64,000 nucleotides of DNA from an uncultured Bacteroides sp. (GTDB taxonomy: Bacteria > Bacteroidota > Bacteroidia > Bacteroidales > Bacteroidaceae), in contig CABUKU010000002.1 in the NCBI GenBank assembly GCA_902492205.1, forward strand, positions 248,001 to 312,000, in the 5' to 3' direction. The notes under the pieces were generated by a model. That model had not been told where the DNA came from and did no database searches. It was given only the letters and a program-made list of their open reading frames with translations. This document shows positions 9,154 to 17,326 of this stretch, in pieces. Both the position numbers and the translations under genes were made by a program. Every line of letters begins with the position of its first letter. Position 1 is the first letter of the stretch.

Positions 9154-11019
9154 TTACCCTTCTATTTCGCTGAGTTCGAGCCAACGCATCGTTTTCTCAT
9201 CTATCAGGTCATTAACAACAGCAATACGTTTCGATTTGTCTGTCAATTCATCGGCACTGAGCGCACCGGAACAAAGGGCTTCTTCTATATCTGCTTTTTC
9301 TTGTTCCAGCCCGGCAAGTTCTTTTTCTATCTGTTCAAACTCCCGTTTTTCTTTGAATGTCATTTTCCGCTTATCATTCAGGCGCACGCGAGCCGTTTTT
9401 TCTTCTTTGGGTTTGTCGGCTTCTTTTTCGTGTTGTGCTTTCGCTTCTTTCCAATCCCGATAATCAGAATAATTTCCCGGAAAGTCACGAATATCGCCTT
9501 GTCCGTTAAAGACCAGTAAATGATCTACCACCTTATCCATGAAATAACGGTCGTGCGAAACCACAATTACACAGCCTTTGAAGCTTTGCAAATATTCTTC
9601 CAGTACATTCAAAGTGACAATATCCAAGTCATTGGTAGGTTCGTCGAGTACAAGGAAATTAGGACTGCGCATCAATACCGTACACAAATAAAGACGGCGT
9701 CGCTCTCCCCCACTCAACTTATACACATAACTGTGCTGCGTTTCGGGAGTAAAAAGGAAATGTTGCAAAAACTGCGATGCAGTGAGTTTCTTTCCGTTAC
9801 CCAGTTCTATCACCTCTGCAATGTCCTGCACCACATCTATGACTTTCATTTGCTCGTCAAACTGCAAGCCGTCTTGGGAATAATAACCGAAACGAACGGT
9901 TTCCCCTATATCTATCGTTCCCCTATCAGGCTGTTCCAGTCCCATAAGCAGTTTAATGAAAGTAGACTTACCCGTACCGTTATTTCCCACAATACCCATT
10001 TTCTCATAACGGGCAAAGATATAAGAGAAATCATCCAGAATTTTTAAATCCCCGAAACTCTTATATAAATGGTCTGCTTCAAATATCTTCGAACCGATAT
10101 AGGAAGATTTTACTTCCAGTTTCACATTATCGTCACGGAAACGTTGCTTGGCAACTTTCTCCAATTCATAAAAAGCATCTTCACGGTAACGGGCTTTGTG
10201 TCCGCGTGCCTGAGGCATCCGGCGCATCCATTCCAACTCTGTGCGATAAAGGTTATTGGCGCGTTCCACCTCTGTATTCATGGTATCGACACGTTCCTGA
10301 CGCTTATCCAGATAATAGCTGTAATTGCCTTTATATTGGTATAGCCGGCAATTATCTATTTCTATGATTTCGGAGCACACACGGTCCAGAAAATAACGGT
10401 CGTGTGTCACCATGAGAAGACTCATATTATTACGGTTGAGATAGCCTTCGAGCCATTCCGTCATGTCGAGGTCGAGGTGGTTGGTAGGTTCGTCCAATAT
10501 CAACAGATCGGGTTCGGTAATCAATACATTGGCAAGTGCCACACGCTTTAACTGCCCTCCGGACAAATGTTTGATTTTCTGGTCGAAATTCTTTATTTTC
10601 AGTTGTGAGAGAATCTGCTTTGCTTTCCGTTCGTAATCCCACGCTTTCTCATGTTCCATTTTGGAAAGTAACTCTTCCAAACCGGGATGTCCTTCGGTTT
10701 CCATGCAACGTTCATACTCCTTGATGAGTTGCACCGTACTGTTATCTGAATGGAAACATGCCTCGAGCACCGACAACTCTTCGGGATATTTCGGATCTTG
10801 TTCCAGATACCCTACACGCAGATCTCTACGGAATACTACATTCCCGGCATCATATCCTTCCTTTCCCGCAATAATGTTCAACAAGGTGGTTTTACCGCTT
10901 CCGTTTTTCGCAATCAACCCCATACGTTGCCCTTCGGCTATTCCAAACGATATATTTTCAAAGAGGACAAGATCGCCAAACGACTTGGTTAACCCGTCCA
11001 CCTGCATATAACTTACCAT
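9154..11019 (-). CDS. ABC-F family ATP-binding protein (Uup-like)
   Basis: This 621-residue soluble protein has two ABC ATPase domains and no membrane segment, which defines ABC-F proteins acting on ribosomes or DNA structures. Domain 1 has Walker A GLIAKNGSGKTTL, signature LSGGQ and Walker B LLILDEPTNHLDL. Domain 2 has Walker A GNNGTGKSTF, signature LSGGERRRL and Walker B FLVLDEPTNDLDI. The linker (about residues 235-300) and a charged C-terminal coiled coil (about 535-615, EKREFEQIEKELAGLEQEKA) fit the Uup subgroup. Its start overlaps the stop of the next upstream gene by 7 bases. Confidence 0.93.
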   Translation of the reverse strand: MVSYMQVDGLTKSFGDLVLFENISFGIAEGQRMGLIAKNGSGKTTLLNIIAGKEGYDAGNVVFRRDLRVGYLEQDPKYPEELSVLEACFHSDNSTVQLIKEYERCMETEGHPGLEELLSKMEHEKAWDYERKAKQILSQLKIKNFDQKIKHLSGGQLKRVALANVLITEPDLLILDEPTNHLDLDMTEWLEGYLNRNNMSLLMVTHDRYFLDRVCSEIIEIDNCRLYQYKGNYSYYLDKRQERVDTMNTEVERANNLYRTELEWMRRMPQARGHKARYREDAFYELEKVAKQRFRDDNVKLEVKSSYIGSKIFEADHLYKSFGDLKILDDFSYIFARYEKMGIVGNNGTGKSTFIKLLMGLEQPDRGTIDIGETVRFGYYSQDGLQFDEQMKVIDVVQDIAEVIELGNGKKLTASQFLQHFLFTPETQHSYVYKLSGGERRRLYLCTVLMRSPNFLVLDEPTNDLDIVTLNVLEEYLQSFKGCVIVVSHDRYFMDKVVDHLLVFNGQGDIRDFPGNYSDYRDWKEAKAQHEKEADKPKEEKTARVRLNDKRKMTFKEKREFEQIEKELAGLEQEKADIEEALCSGALSADELTDKSKRIAVVNDLIDEKTMRWLELSEIEG

Positions 11020-11867
11020 ACTTTTTCTACTTCTTCCTTAATCTTTTCAAATTCTTTCTGCAAATCACATTTTTCTCCGTTCCTCACTTTATTCCAAACC
11101 AATCCGGCAGGATAAACCACCACATCGGTATCCCTGAAACGCAGTGCAGCAAATTCACGGTTGCCGTCAATAACCGTTACCCATTCCATGCCGTCTATCT
11201 CATTCACCAAAATAGCTCCGAAAGCAATACCGAAAGCTTCCCAGGGAGCCCGTTGTTGCAGTTTAAAATTTCCGGTTTCCATTACTTGATGAATCTTTGC
11301 AATGTCTTCGGCAGAAGCGGTGAAGTCTTTTTTCAGTACTTTCTTTATATTCGATGAAGCCCATTCATAAGCCTCGTTCACTTCATTAATCTCAAGTACA
11401 CGGATGGGAATAATCTCTTGCAGATAATGCGCATTCTCTTTACGGACCTGTAAAGAAGCAATAATCTCTTCGGCCTGCTTCACATCTGTTTCCCCACGGG
11501 GAACAGTAAACGAACATTCAAAAGCAATATTGTCAATGCCCGTTACCCATAAATGAGACACATAATATTCCCCTTCTTCCTGAAAAGTTTCCTTGCTGTA
11601 AGCACATTCCAAAACACCTACCTTAACAAGTTCGGCTTGTGAGTTTTGTTTCAGTTCATCACGAGCGGCATTCTTGCCATAGTTCCGGGCATCAGGAGCT
11701 TTCGCTTCCGCTTTATATGCGGAAATTCGGAAATTCCCCGTCCATTTATCTGGGTTATAAAAAAGAAAAGTATCTTCTGTATCTTCAAATTCATTCCAGC
11801 TTGCCGGATAAACCAGCGAAAACCATGCGCCGGGAGATATGAATTTCTTGCCTTGCATTGTTGCCAT
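11013..11867 (-). CDS. conserved protein of unknown function (DUF3805-like)
   Basis: I chose the Met at 11867 (MATMQGKKFISPG) because the upstream in-frame Met adds only a hydrophobic stub. The product is about 284 residues. It begins with a segment typical of stress- or phage-shock-type proteins (KKFISPGAWFSLVYPASWNEFED ... FLFYNPDKWTGNFRISAYK), and a second half (about 160-284) ends with a domain rich in acidic and aromatic residues. No catalytic motif is evident and no signal peptide is seen, so it is probably cytoplasmic. It overlaps the ABC-F gene start by 7 bases, implying coupled translation. The DUF3805 label is tentative. Confidence 0.7.
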   Translation of the reverse strand: MATMQGKKFISPGAWFSLVYPASWNEFEDTEDTFLFYNPDKWTGNFRISAYKAEAKAPDARNYGKNAARDELKQNSQAELVKVGVLECAYSKETFQEEGEYYVSHLWVTGIDNIAFECSFTVPRGETDVKQAEEIIASLQVRKENAHYLQEIIPIRVLEINEVNEAYEWASSNIKKVLKKDFTASAEDIAKIHQVMETGNFKLQQRAPWEAFGIAFGAILVNEIDGMEWVTVIDGNREFAALRFRDTDVVVYPAGLVWNKVRNGEKCDLQKEFEKIKEEVEKVW

Positions 11868-11936
11868 AAATAAAATCATTAGGGATTTGCAGGACAAATA
11901 TAAGGTATTATTAGCAAACTGCGATTCCTTTTTTAT

Positions 11937-13124
11937 TTATTTTCCTATCGGCTGTATCTTACTGCGAATATCCCTCGATATTTCAAGAAACATATAATTC
12001 AGTTTTCCGGAATGAATACCTGCCTCATTTGCCCGGTATTTCTTGCTTGCATATTCTTTTGACTTGTCAAAAGTAATGAGTGACATCTGATTCTGGGATT
12101 TTCCTACCATTGTGGAATCAAGCTGTTCATCGGGAAAGAAATCATCCAGATTCACATCTCCTATCATCGTTGTTTCCAGAAATTTCTTATCCTTGTGACT
12201 GCTGTCCGTATAATAACCTACAAACATGTGTCCCGGCGTACGCACAAGTATCGGATCTATGTTAATGGCACGAAGCAAAGAAGCAAACAAAACGCTGCCA
12301 TCCACGCAATTTATCTGTGCGGATGCCAAAGCATCATCCAACGTGCGCACCCTTTGCGCATAAACAATATTGGAAGACAGGCTGGTGTTACTTATGGAAC
12401 TATATTTAAAATTACGTTTTTGAAGTATGTTCCACAGAGCATATACCTGCTTGTCCACATCACCCGCCTTGGGACTTTGATAACCAAGGAAGCGGTTCAC
12501 TATGCGGGTATTCAGCGCTTCCCGCAACAACCGGTCTATCATGGGATGTTCCTCATTTACATAAGCCGCAAAGAATATTCCCGTATCATGGAATTTCATT
12601 TTGCTATCCACATAACCCAACGGACATTCATTGATGCTTCTCACGGAAAAAGTGCGTACCCGCTGCCCCAGATTTTCCTTATTCAGTTCCACGGTAACAG
12701 CCACACTGATCGGCGCAGCCTGATTATTATCCTTCAAAGCCTCATAATTCCAGATAATATCCGGATAAATCAGATATTCCGTCCACGGCTTTTCCAATAT
12801 AAATTCGGAAACGGATTCCGAAAAGAAAGGAGTCTCGGCTACATTGATGCGCACTTTGCTATTGGCATGGTAGGATTTTACTTTCACAGAGATGCATGAC
12901 TTCGGATTACCCAGATAAGTGGAATCGGGTGGAACTATTATCTGTGCATCGGTAGTTGCAACAGACAGGATGGCAGATGGAAAAATATTACCGCCGAGTT
13001 CATCAACTATTTCAAAGCTTTCGCTAAAAGGTTCGTAGCGATACACATACACCCCGCCTGTTATTAAAAACAAAGCGCACAGCACTATCACCGCCATCTT
13101 CCACCGGTTATATCTAATTTTCAT
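11937..13124 (-). CDS. transglutaminase-like domain protein
   Basis: This 395-residue protein has an N-terminal signal anchor (about residues 10-28: MAVIVLCALFLITGGVYVY), a beta-sandwich region, and a C-terminal transglutaminase-like core. The core shows the Cys motif INCVDGSVLFASLLRAINIDP (about residue 270) followed by the His strand RTPGHMFVGYY, giving two members of the Cys-His-Asp triad. Such proteins are usually periplasmic or surface cysteine peptidases or peptide-binding proteins. It is divergent from the response-regulator gene with a 200-base intergenic region. Confidence 0.8.
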   Translation of the reverse strand: MKIRYNRWKMAVIVLCALFLITGGVYVYRYEPFSESFEIVDELGGNIFPSAILSVATTDAQIIVPPDSTYLGNPKSCISVKVKSYHANSKVRINVAETPFFSESVSEFILEKPWTEYLIYPDIIWNYEALKDNNQAAPISVAVTVELNKENLGQRVRTFSVRSINECPLGYVDSKMKFHDTGIFFAAYVNEEHPMIDRLLREALNTRIVNRFLGYQSPKAGDVDKQVYALWNILQKRNFKYSSISNTSLSSNIVYAQRVRTLDDALASAQINCVDGSVLFASLLRAINIDPILVRTPGHMFVGYYTDSSHKDKKFLETTMIGDVNLDDFFPDEQLDSTMVGKSQNQMSLITFDKSKEYASKKYRANEAGIHSGKLNYMFLEISRDIRSKIQPIGK

Positions 13125-13267
13125 ATTTATGTTTCACTTTTTACTTATCCATATATGAACGGTAAAAGTATAAAATAGTTTCTTTATTTATATATTATAG
13201 GTATAGCTTTTTAATGTAATATTTTCGTAACACTTATTTCATCTCTCCGTAACAAAATTGCCTCATC

Positions 13268-13300
13268 TTTGTTGTCAAAATAAAAAAGATAGTATTTTTG
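13268..13300 (+). promoter_or_regulatory. Bacteroides-type promoter for the two-component pair
   Basis: A TTTG at 13268-13271 and TATTTTTG at 13293-13300 are separated by 21 bases, close to the TTTG-N19-21-TAnnTTTG consensus. The element lies 24 bases before the ATG at 13325. Confidence 0.6.
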
Positions 13301-13324
13301 TATATTAAGTAAAAAGAAACAATC

Positions 13325-14014
13325 ATGAGCGACCAGCGTATTTTAGTTGTAGACGACGAAGAAGATCTTTGCGAAATCCTGAAATTCAACCTCGAAAACG
13401 AAGGCTATTTTGTAGACACCGCCAATTCGGCAGAAGAAGCCTTAAGAATGGATCTCGGCAAATACAATCTTCTCCTGCTCGATGTGATGATGGGAGAAAT
13501 CTCTGGATTCAAAATGGCAAACATGCTGAAAAAGAACAAAGACACGGCAAACATTCCTATCATCTTCATCACTGCCAAAGATACGGAAAACGACACGGTA
13601 ACCGGGTTCAACCTCGGGGCCGACGACTACATATCAAAACCTTTCTCGCTAAGGGAAGTCATTGCACGAGTCAAAGCCGTAATGCGCCGCACGTCAACAG
13701 TTGCCGGCACCGAAAAACCGGAACAGATCAGCTATAACACGCTGGTTATCGACATTACAAAAAAGAAGGTCAGTATTGACGGACAAGAAGTTTCGCTCAC
13801 CAAAAAAGAATTCGAAATTCTCGTGTTGTTGTTGCAAAACAGAGGAAGAGTCTTTTCACGTGAAGACATATTATCCAAGATATGGAGCGATGAAGTATAT
13901 GTGCTCGACCGCACCATTGATGTCAACATTACGCGCCTGAGAAAGAAAATCGGCAACTATGGCAAATGCATCGTCACCCGTTTGGGATACGGATACTGTT
14001 TTGAATGCGAGTAA
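13325..14014 (+). CDS. rprY: OmpR-family response regulator, RprY-like
   Basis: This 229-residue regulator has a receiver domain at 1-120 (acidic pocket DDEE at 10-13, phosphoacceptor Asp53 in LLLLDVMMG, conserved Lys in YISKPFS) and a winged-helix output domain at about 130-229 (LTKKEFEILVLLLQNRGRVFSREDIL ... LDRTIDVNITRLRKKIG). The sequence and its pairing with a large PAS-containing kinase resemble RprY of Bacteroides fragilis, a DNA-binding regulator implicated in envelope and stress gene control. The stop overlaps the kinase open frame, so the two are an operon. Confidence 0.85.
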   Translation: MSDQRILVVDDEEDLCEILKFNLENEGYFVDTANSAEEALRMDLGKYNLLLLDVMMGEISGFKMANMLKKNKDTANIPIIFITAKDTENDTVTGFNLGADDYISKPFSLREVIARVKAVMRRTSTVAGTEKPEQISYNTLVIDITKKKVSIDGQEVSLTKKEFEILVLLLQNRGRVFSREDILSKIWSDEVYVLDRTIDVNITRLRKKIGNYGKCIVTRLGYGYCFECE

Positions 14015-14034
14015 AGAACCGGAATGATTTTAAA

Positions 14035-15819
14035 ATGAACAATACTGCTGTAAACAAACCTTTTCTTCCTTTCAGTTGGAAACTCTTCATTTCCATCATG
14101 TCGCTGTTTATCGTGTTCTCTGTCTGCTTCATTGCTTACCAGTATCAGAGGGAAAAAGAATATAAAGTGGAACTGCTGAACTCAAGGTTACAGGATTACA
14201 ACGATCGTTTGTTTGAAATAATATGGGGAAAAGACAGCATCGAAAACATTTTAGATAAATACATAGAGCGCCATCCCATCAAAAACCTGCGCGTAACCGT
14301 TATCGACTTACAGGGAAAAGTGATCTACGAAAGTACACGGAAAGAAGACAGTTATGACAAGCTGGAAAACCATATCCAACGGGATGAAATTCAGAAAGCC
14401 ATTAACGAAGGCACAGGATATGATGTGAGAAGAACCTCGGAAACCACAGGGCTGTCCTATTTCTATTCTGCCAAGACTTATGATAATGAGGTCATCATTC
14501 GCAGTGCGCTCCCCTATAATGTGACTCTTATAAACAGCCTGAAAGCCGACTCGCATTTCATTTGGTTTACAATCATCATCACGCTGCTGCTTATTGTTAT
14601 TTTCTATAAATTCACTCAAAAGCTCGGCACTTCCATAACGCAATTACGGGAATTCGCCATGAAAGCCGACCGCAACGAACCGATAGAAATAGGAATGCAC
14701 AGCGCCTTTCCACATAATGAACTCGGAGAAATCTCACAGCATATCATCAAGATATACAAACGTCTGCACGAAACGAAAGAAGCACTCTACATCGAACGTG
14801 AAAAACTTATCACCCACCTTCAGATCTCCCATGAGGGATTGGGAATATTCACGCATGACAAGAAAGAGATTCTCGTTAACAACCTCTTTACTCAATATAC
14901 CAATATCATATCCGACCATAATCTGGAAAGTTCGGAAGAAATTTTTTCCGTTTCGGAATTCCAAAGCATTACGGATTTCATTAATAAGAGCCAGCAACGT
15001 CCTGCCGGAAAAGAAGAAAAGAGGATGTCTATCAATCTTGATAAAGACGGACGCACCTTTACCATAGAATGCATTATCTTTCAAGACCTGAGTTTTGAGA
15101 TTTCCATCAATGACGTAACTCAGGAAGAAGAACAAGTGAGACTGAAGCGCCAGTTGACACAAAACATTGCCCACGAGCTCAAAACCCCGGTAAGCAGTAT
15201 TCAGGGGTATCTTGAAACAATTGTAAGCAATGCAAACCTCCCTAAAGAAAAGATGGATATTTTCCTTGAACGCTGTTATGCCCAAAGCAACCGCCTGACA
15301 CGCTTGCTTAGAGATATTTCCGTCCTCACCCGCATGGATGAAGCTGCCAGCATGATTGATATGGAAAAAGTAGACATCACCGCCATGGTGAAGAACATCG
15401 TCAATGAAGTGGCACTGGAACTGGAAGAGAAGGAAATGACGGTAACCAACGAATTAAACAAGGAAATCCAGTTACGGGGCAACGCTTCCTTACTATATTC
15501 CATTTTCCGCAACCTGATGGACAACTCTATAGCCTATGCAGGAACAGGCGCCACTATCAAAATCAAGTGTTTCCGCGAAGATGAAAGATTCTATTATTTC
15601 AGCTTTTCCGATACCGGTGCAGGCGTTCCTTCCGAACATCTTGCCCGATTATTCGAACGCTTTTACCGTGTAGACAAAGGACGTTCACGCAAAATCGGCG
15701 GAACAGGCCTAGGGTTGGCTATCGTGAAAAATGCCGTAATTATCCACGGTGGAAACATTTCGGCAAAGAATAACCGTGGCGGAGGATTGGAATTTATTTT
15801 CACCCTTGCCAAAGATTAA
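14035..15819 (+). CDS. rprX: sensor histidine kinase, RprX-like
   Basis: I chose the ATG at 14035 (MNNTAVNKPFLPFSWK) over the frame-extending one at 14005 because it directly precedes the first membrane helix. The 594-residue protein has TM1 at about 15-35, a roughly 140-residue periplasmic sensor, TM2 at about 178-196, a linker and PAS-like domain, then HisKA with the phosphoacceptor His in QNIAHELKTPVSS and HATPase_c with an N box (FRNLMDNSIAYAG), DTGAGVP and GGTGLGLAI. It should phosphorylate the preceding response regulator. Coupling is tight (20 bases after the regulator's stop). Confidence 0.87.
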   Translation: MNNTAVNKPFLPFSWKLFISIMSLFIVFSVCFIAYQYQREKEYKVELLNSRLQDYNDRLFEIIWGKDSIENILDKYIERHPIKNLRVTVIDLQGKVIYESTRKEDSYDKLENHIQRDEIQKAINEGTGYDVRRTSETTGLSYFYSAKTYDNEVIIRSALPYNVTLINSLKADSHFIWFTIIITLLLIVIFYKFTQKLGTSITQLREFAMKADRNEPIEIGMHSAFPHNELGEISQHIIKIYKRLHETKEALYIEREKLITHLQISHEGLGIFTHDKKEILVNNLFTQYTNIISDHNLESSEEIFSVSEFQSITDFINKSQQRPAGKEEKRMSINLDKDGRTFTIECIIFQDLSFEISINDVTQEEEQVRLKRQLTQNIAHELKTPVSSIQGYLETIVSNANLPKEKMDIFLERCYAQSNRLTRLLRDISVLTRMDEAASMIDMEKVDITAMVKNIVNEVALELEEKEMTVTNELNKEIQLRGNASLLYSIFRNLMDNSIAYAGTGATIKIKCFREDERFYYFSFSDTGAGVPSEHLARLFERFYRVDKGRSRKIGGTGLGLAIVKNAVIIHGGNISAKNNRGGGLEFIFTLAKD

Positions 15820-15831
15820 CACATTAATATA

Positions 15832-15861
15832 GTTGTTATTCATAAAAACTTTCTATATTTG
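15832..15861 (+). promoter_or_regulatory. promoter upstream of the cobalamin riboswitch
   Basis: TATATTTG at 15854-15861 is a perfect -7 element. GTTG at 15832-15835 is a 3-of-4 match to the -33 element with 18-base spacing. Transcription would start near 15868, just before the aptamer, so the riboswitch has its own promoter after the kinase gene. Confidence 0.5.
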
Positions 15862-15867
15862 CTACCG

Positions 15868-16042
15868 TATTGGTTTGCTACTCCTTTTCGGGGGTAACAA
15901 TTAAAAGGGAATCAGGTGTAAATCCTGAACAGTCCCGCTGCTGTAAGTTTCGTTAAAAACGTGGTAAGCAAATAACCAATAGCCACTGAAGAAGTTCGGG
16001 AAGGCGCTTGCCAACGGAAACAAGTCAGAAGACCTGCCGGTA
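15868..16042 (+). promoter_or_regulatory. cobalamin (B12) riboswitch, apparently without a downstream gene
   Basis: Core landmarks of the adenosylcobalamin/cobalamin aptamer are present in order: a GGGAATCAGGTGTAAATCC segment (from 15908), CCTGAACAGTCCCGCTGCTGT, the B12 box AGCCACTG at 15981-15988, GGGAAGGC at about 15998, and the closing GTCAGAAGACCTGCC at 16024-16038. These elements normally precede btuB-type receptors or cobamide genes. Here the next 400 bases on the plus strand hold no substantial reading frame; a terminator follows at 16192. The only ORF I could construct is a 25-codon one at 16087-16164 with no recognisable features. Confidence 0.9.
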
Positions 16043-16191
16043 CATAACTATTGTCGAGCTTTCGAGGAAAAAGCTGTGAACACTGAATGATTCTTTGTAA
16101 TACAAAGTTTTCTTATGTTTCACTTTCCCGGAAAAGTTCCAGTTATTTTCAAAAGGTTTTATAAAATAAACTCTGCCAAGTTTATTGAACG

Positions 16192-16227
16192 ATACCCGGC
16201 TGAAGTGATTCACCCGGGTATTTTTAT
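16192..16227 (+). terminator. rho-independent terminator after the riboswitch leader
   Basis: Stem ATACCCGG (16192-16199) pairs with CCGGGTAT (16214-16221), extended after a C-C mismatch by TGAA/TTCA with a GTGA tetraloop, and is followed by TTTTATC. It would end any riboswitch transcript at about 360 nt. Confidence 0.75.
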
Positions 16228-16266
16228 CATTGCCGACTATACAATAGACATTAACTTAATATTCCA

Positions 16267-16391
16267 TTTCCCCTCCTTATTGAGGAGGGGTTAGGGGTGG
16301 TGGTAGGAAAGAATACCTTAGAAGAATATAAGCAAATAGGAAGTTATTATCTACCACCACCCCTGCCCCTCCTCAATAAGGAGGGGAAATT
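16267..16391. repeat. REP/BIME-like palindromic repeat, copy A
   Basis: Two arms, each with its own hairpin (CCCCTCCTTATTGAGGAGGGG type), face each other: the left arm continues TTAGGGGTGGTGGTAG and the right arm CTACCACCACCCCTGCC before its hairpin. About 40 bases of unrelated sequence lie between. Three related paired copies and one single hairpin occur between 16.2 and 24.1 kb. It occupies most of the gap between the riboswitch terminator and the recombinase stop. Confidence 0.8.
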
Positions 16392-16441
16392 TTGATACCT
16401 TTTTGGACACACCCAATAATTTAATATGGAATAAAAAACAC

Positions 16442-17038
16442 TCACCCCTTCAAAAACTTCTTCAAAGAACTGAGAGACACCCCTATTTTCCGTGCTGTTT
16501 CCACTTTGGGCATCCCGGAGGCAAGTAAACTGAAAATTTCCTCCCTCCGTTCTCCCAAATACTTCATTACAGGAGCAGAGCCATGTTTCCGTCCCAAGTG
16601 CTTTCCCTCCCTCTTTCGTCGATGCAAAGCCTCTTTGGTGCGCATGGAAATCAAGTTTCTTTCTATCTCCGCCACCAAACCAAATGCAAAACCAAGCACT
16701 TTGCTGTTTATATCATTCCGGAACAAATATCCTTCTTTCGTGGCATACAGCACCACTTCTTTGTCAATACATATATTAAGGATATTCATCATTTCGAGCA
16801 AAGTCCTGCTCAAGCGGGAAAGTTCCGTAACAATCAGCACATCCTGACGTTTCAAACTTTTTAACAGACCGGCAAGCTTTCTTTCTTTAACATGTACACT
16901 CCCGCTCACCACTTCCGTGCACCATTTATCTACCGACAGATTCTTTTGTTCTGCAAATCGGAGTATTTCACTCCGCTGATTTTCCAAAAACTGTTTATCC
17001 GTACTTATTCTCAAATAACCTATAACCATAATTCTCAA
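16442..17038 (-). CDS. serine recombinase/DNA invertase, Mpi-like
   Basis: This 198-residue small serine recombinase has a catalytic domain at about 1-140 with the active-site YLRISTDKQ (Ser12, Arg10), the ELSRLSRTLLEMMNIL helix and EIERNLISMRTKEAL, and a C-terminal helix-turn-helix (about 155-198, KVETARKIGVSLSSLKKFLKG). It lacks the large C-terminal domains of integrases. The sequence resembles the Bacteroides fragilis multiple promoter invertase Mpi, which flips capsule promoters. Its start is 72 bases from a pair of 23-bp inverted repeats bounding a 148-bp segment, which is the obvious local substrate; it could also act at other loci. Confidence 0.9.
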   Translation of the reverse strand: MRIMVIGYLRISTDKQFLENQRSEILRFAEQKNLSVDKWCTEVVSGSVHVKERKLAGLLKSLKRQDVLIVTELSRLSRTLLEMMNILNICIDKEVVLYATKEGYLFRNDINSKVLGFAFGLVAEIERNLISMRTKEALHRRKREGKHLGRKHGSAPVMKYLGERREEIFSLLASGMPKVETARKIGVSLSSLKKFLKG

Positions 17039-17109
17039 ATATTAATTTATAACTCATCAAGCATCGAATTTAAATTAATATTTTGAACAGACAGACATTT
17101 AAACGAACG

Positions 17110-17132
17110 TTTAAACGAACGTTTAAATACCC
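17110..17132 (+). repeat. left inverted repeat of invertible segment
   Basis: This 23-bp arm contains GAACGTTTAAATACCC and matches the reverse complement of 17281-17303 at 22 of 23 positions. The outer 12 bp (TTTAAACGAACG) are also directly repeated immediately to the left at 17098-17109. Confidence 0.85.
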
Positions 17133-17280
17133 TGCAAAGATACCAATTATCTCATTAAAGGAAAAAGTTTATTTATAATTTTTTTCAAAACAAAAAATCA
17201 AGAAAATTGTAGTACATACGAAATCTACATCAATGCATCTATTAATATTTTTCGCAGATCATTGAAACATAGGCATGAAC
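17133..17280. promoter_or_regulatory. 148-bp putative invertible promoter segment
   Basis: This AT-rich, gene-free segment lies between 23-bp inverted repeats, between an Mpi-like recombinase and the first capsule gene. It contains one good promoter element facing left (17135-17142) and a weaker TATTTTTC (17246-17253) facing right. Known Bacteroides capsule promoters are switched in this way by serine recombinases. Nothing else was seen in it. Confidence 0.75.
17135..17142 (-). promoter_or_regulatory. -7 element inside the invertible segment, pointing away from the capsule genes
   Basis: CAAAGATA on the plus strand reads TATCTTTG on the minus strand, a perfect TAnnTTTG, with TTTT about 20 bases upstream as a weak -33. 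In this orientation transcription would cross the left repeat toward the recombinase start at 17038. After inversion it would read into the gene at 17327. Confidence 0.6.
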
Positions 17281-17303
17281 GGGTATTTAAACGTTCATTT
17301 AAA
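17281..17303 (-). repeat. right inverted repeat of invertible segment
   Basis: Reads GGGTATTTAAACGTTC and onward; it is the inverted partner of 17110-17132 with one mismatch. It ends 23 bases before the ATG of the first capsule gene. Confidence 0.85.
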
Positions 17304-17326
17304 AAACCGTTCAAAAAAGCGGTATA

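Noticed and set aside
16025..16213. Minus-strand open frame of 62 codons over the riboswitch expression region
   Set aside because: It overlaps the conserved 3' part of the aptamer and the terminator, has no family features and is probably a chance frame.
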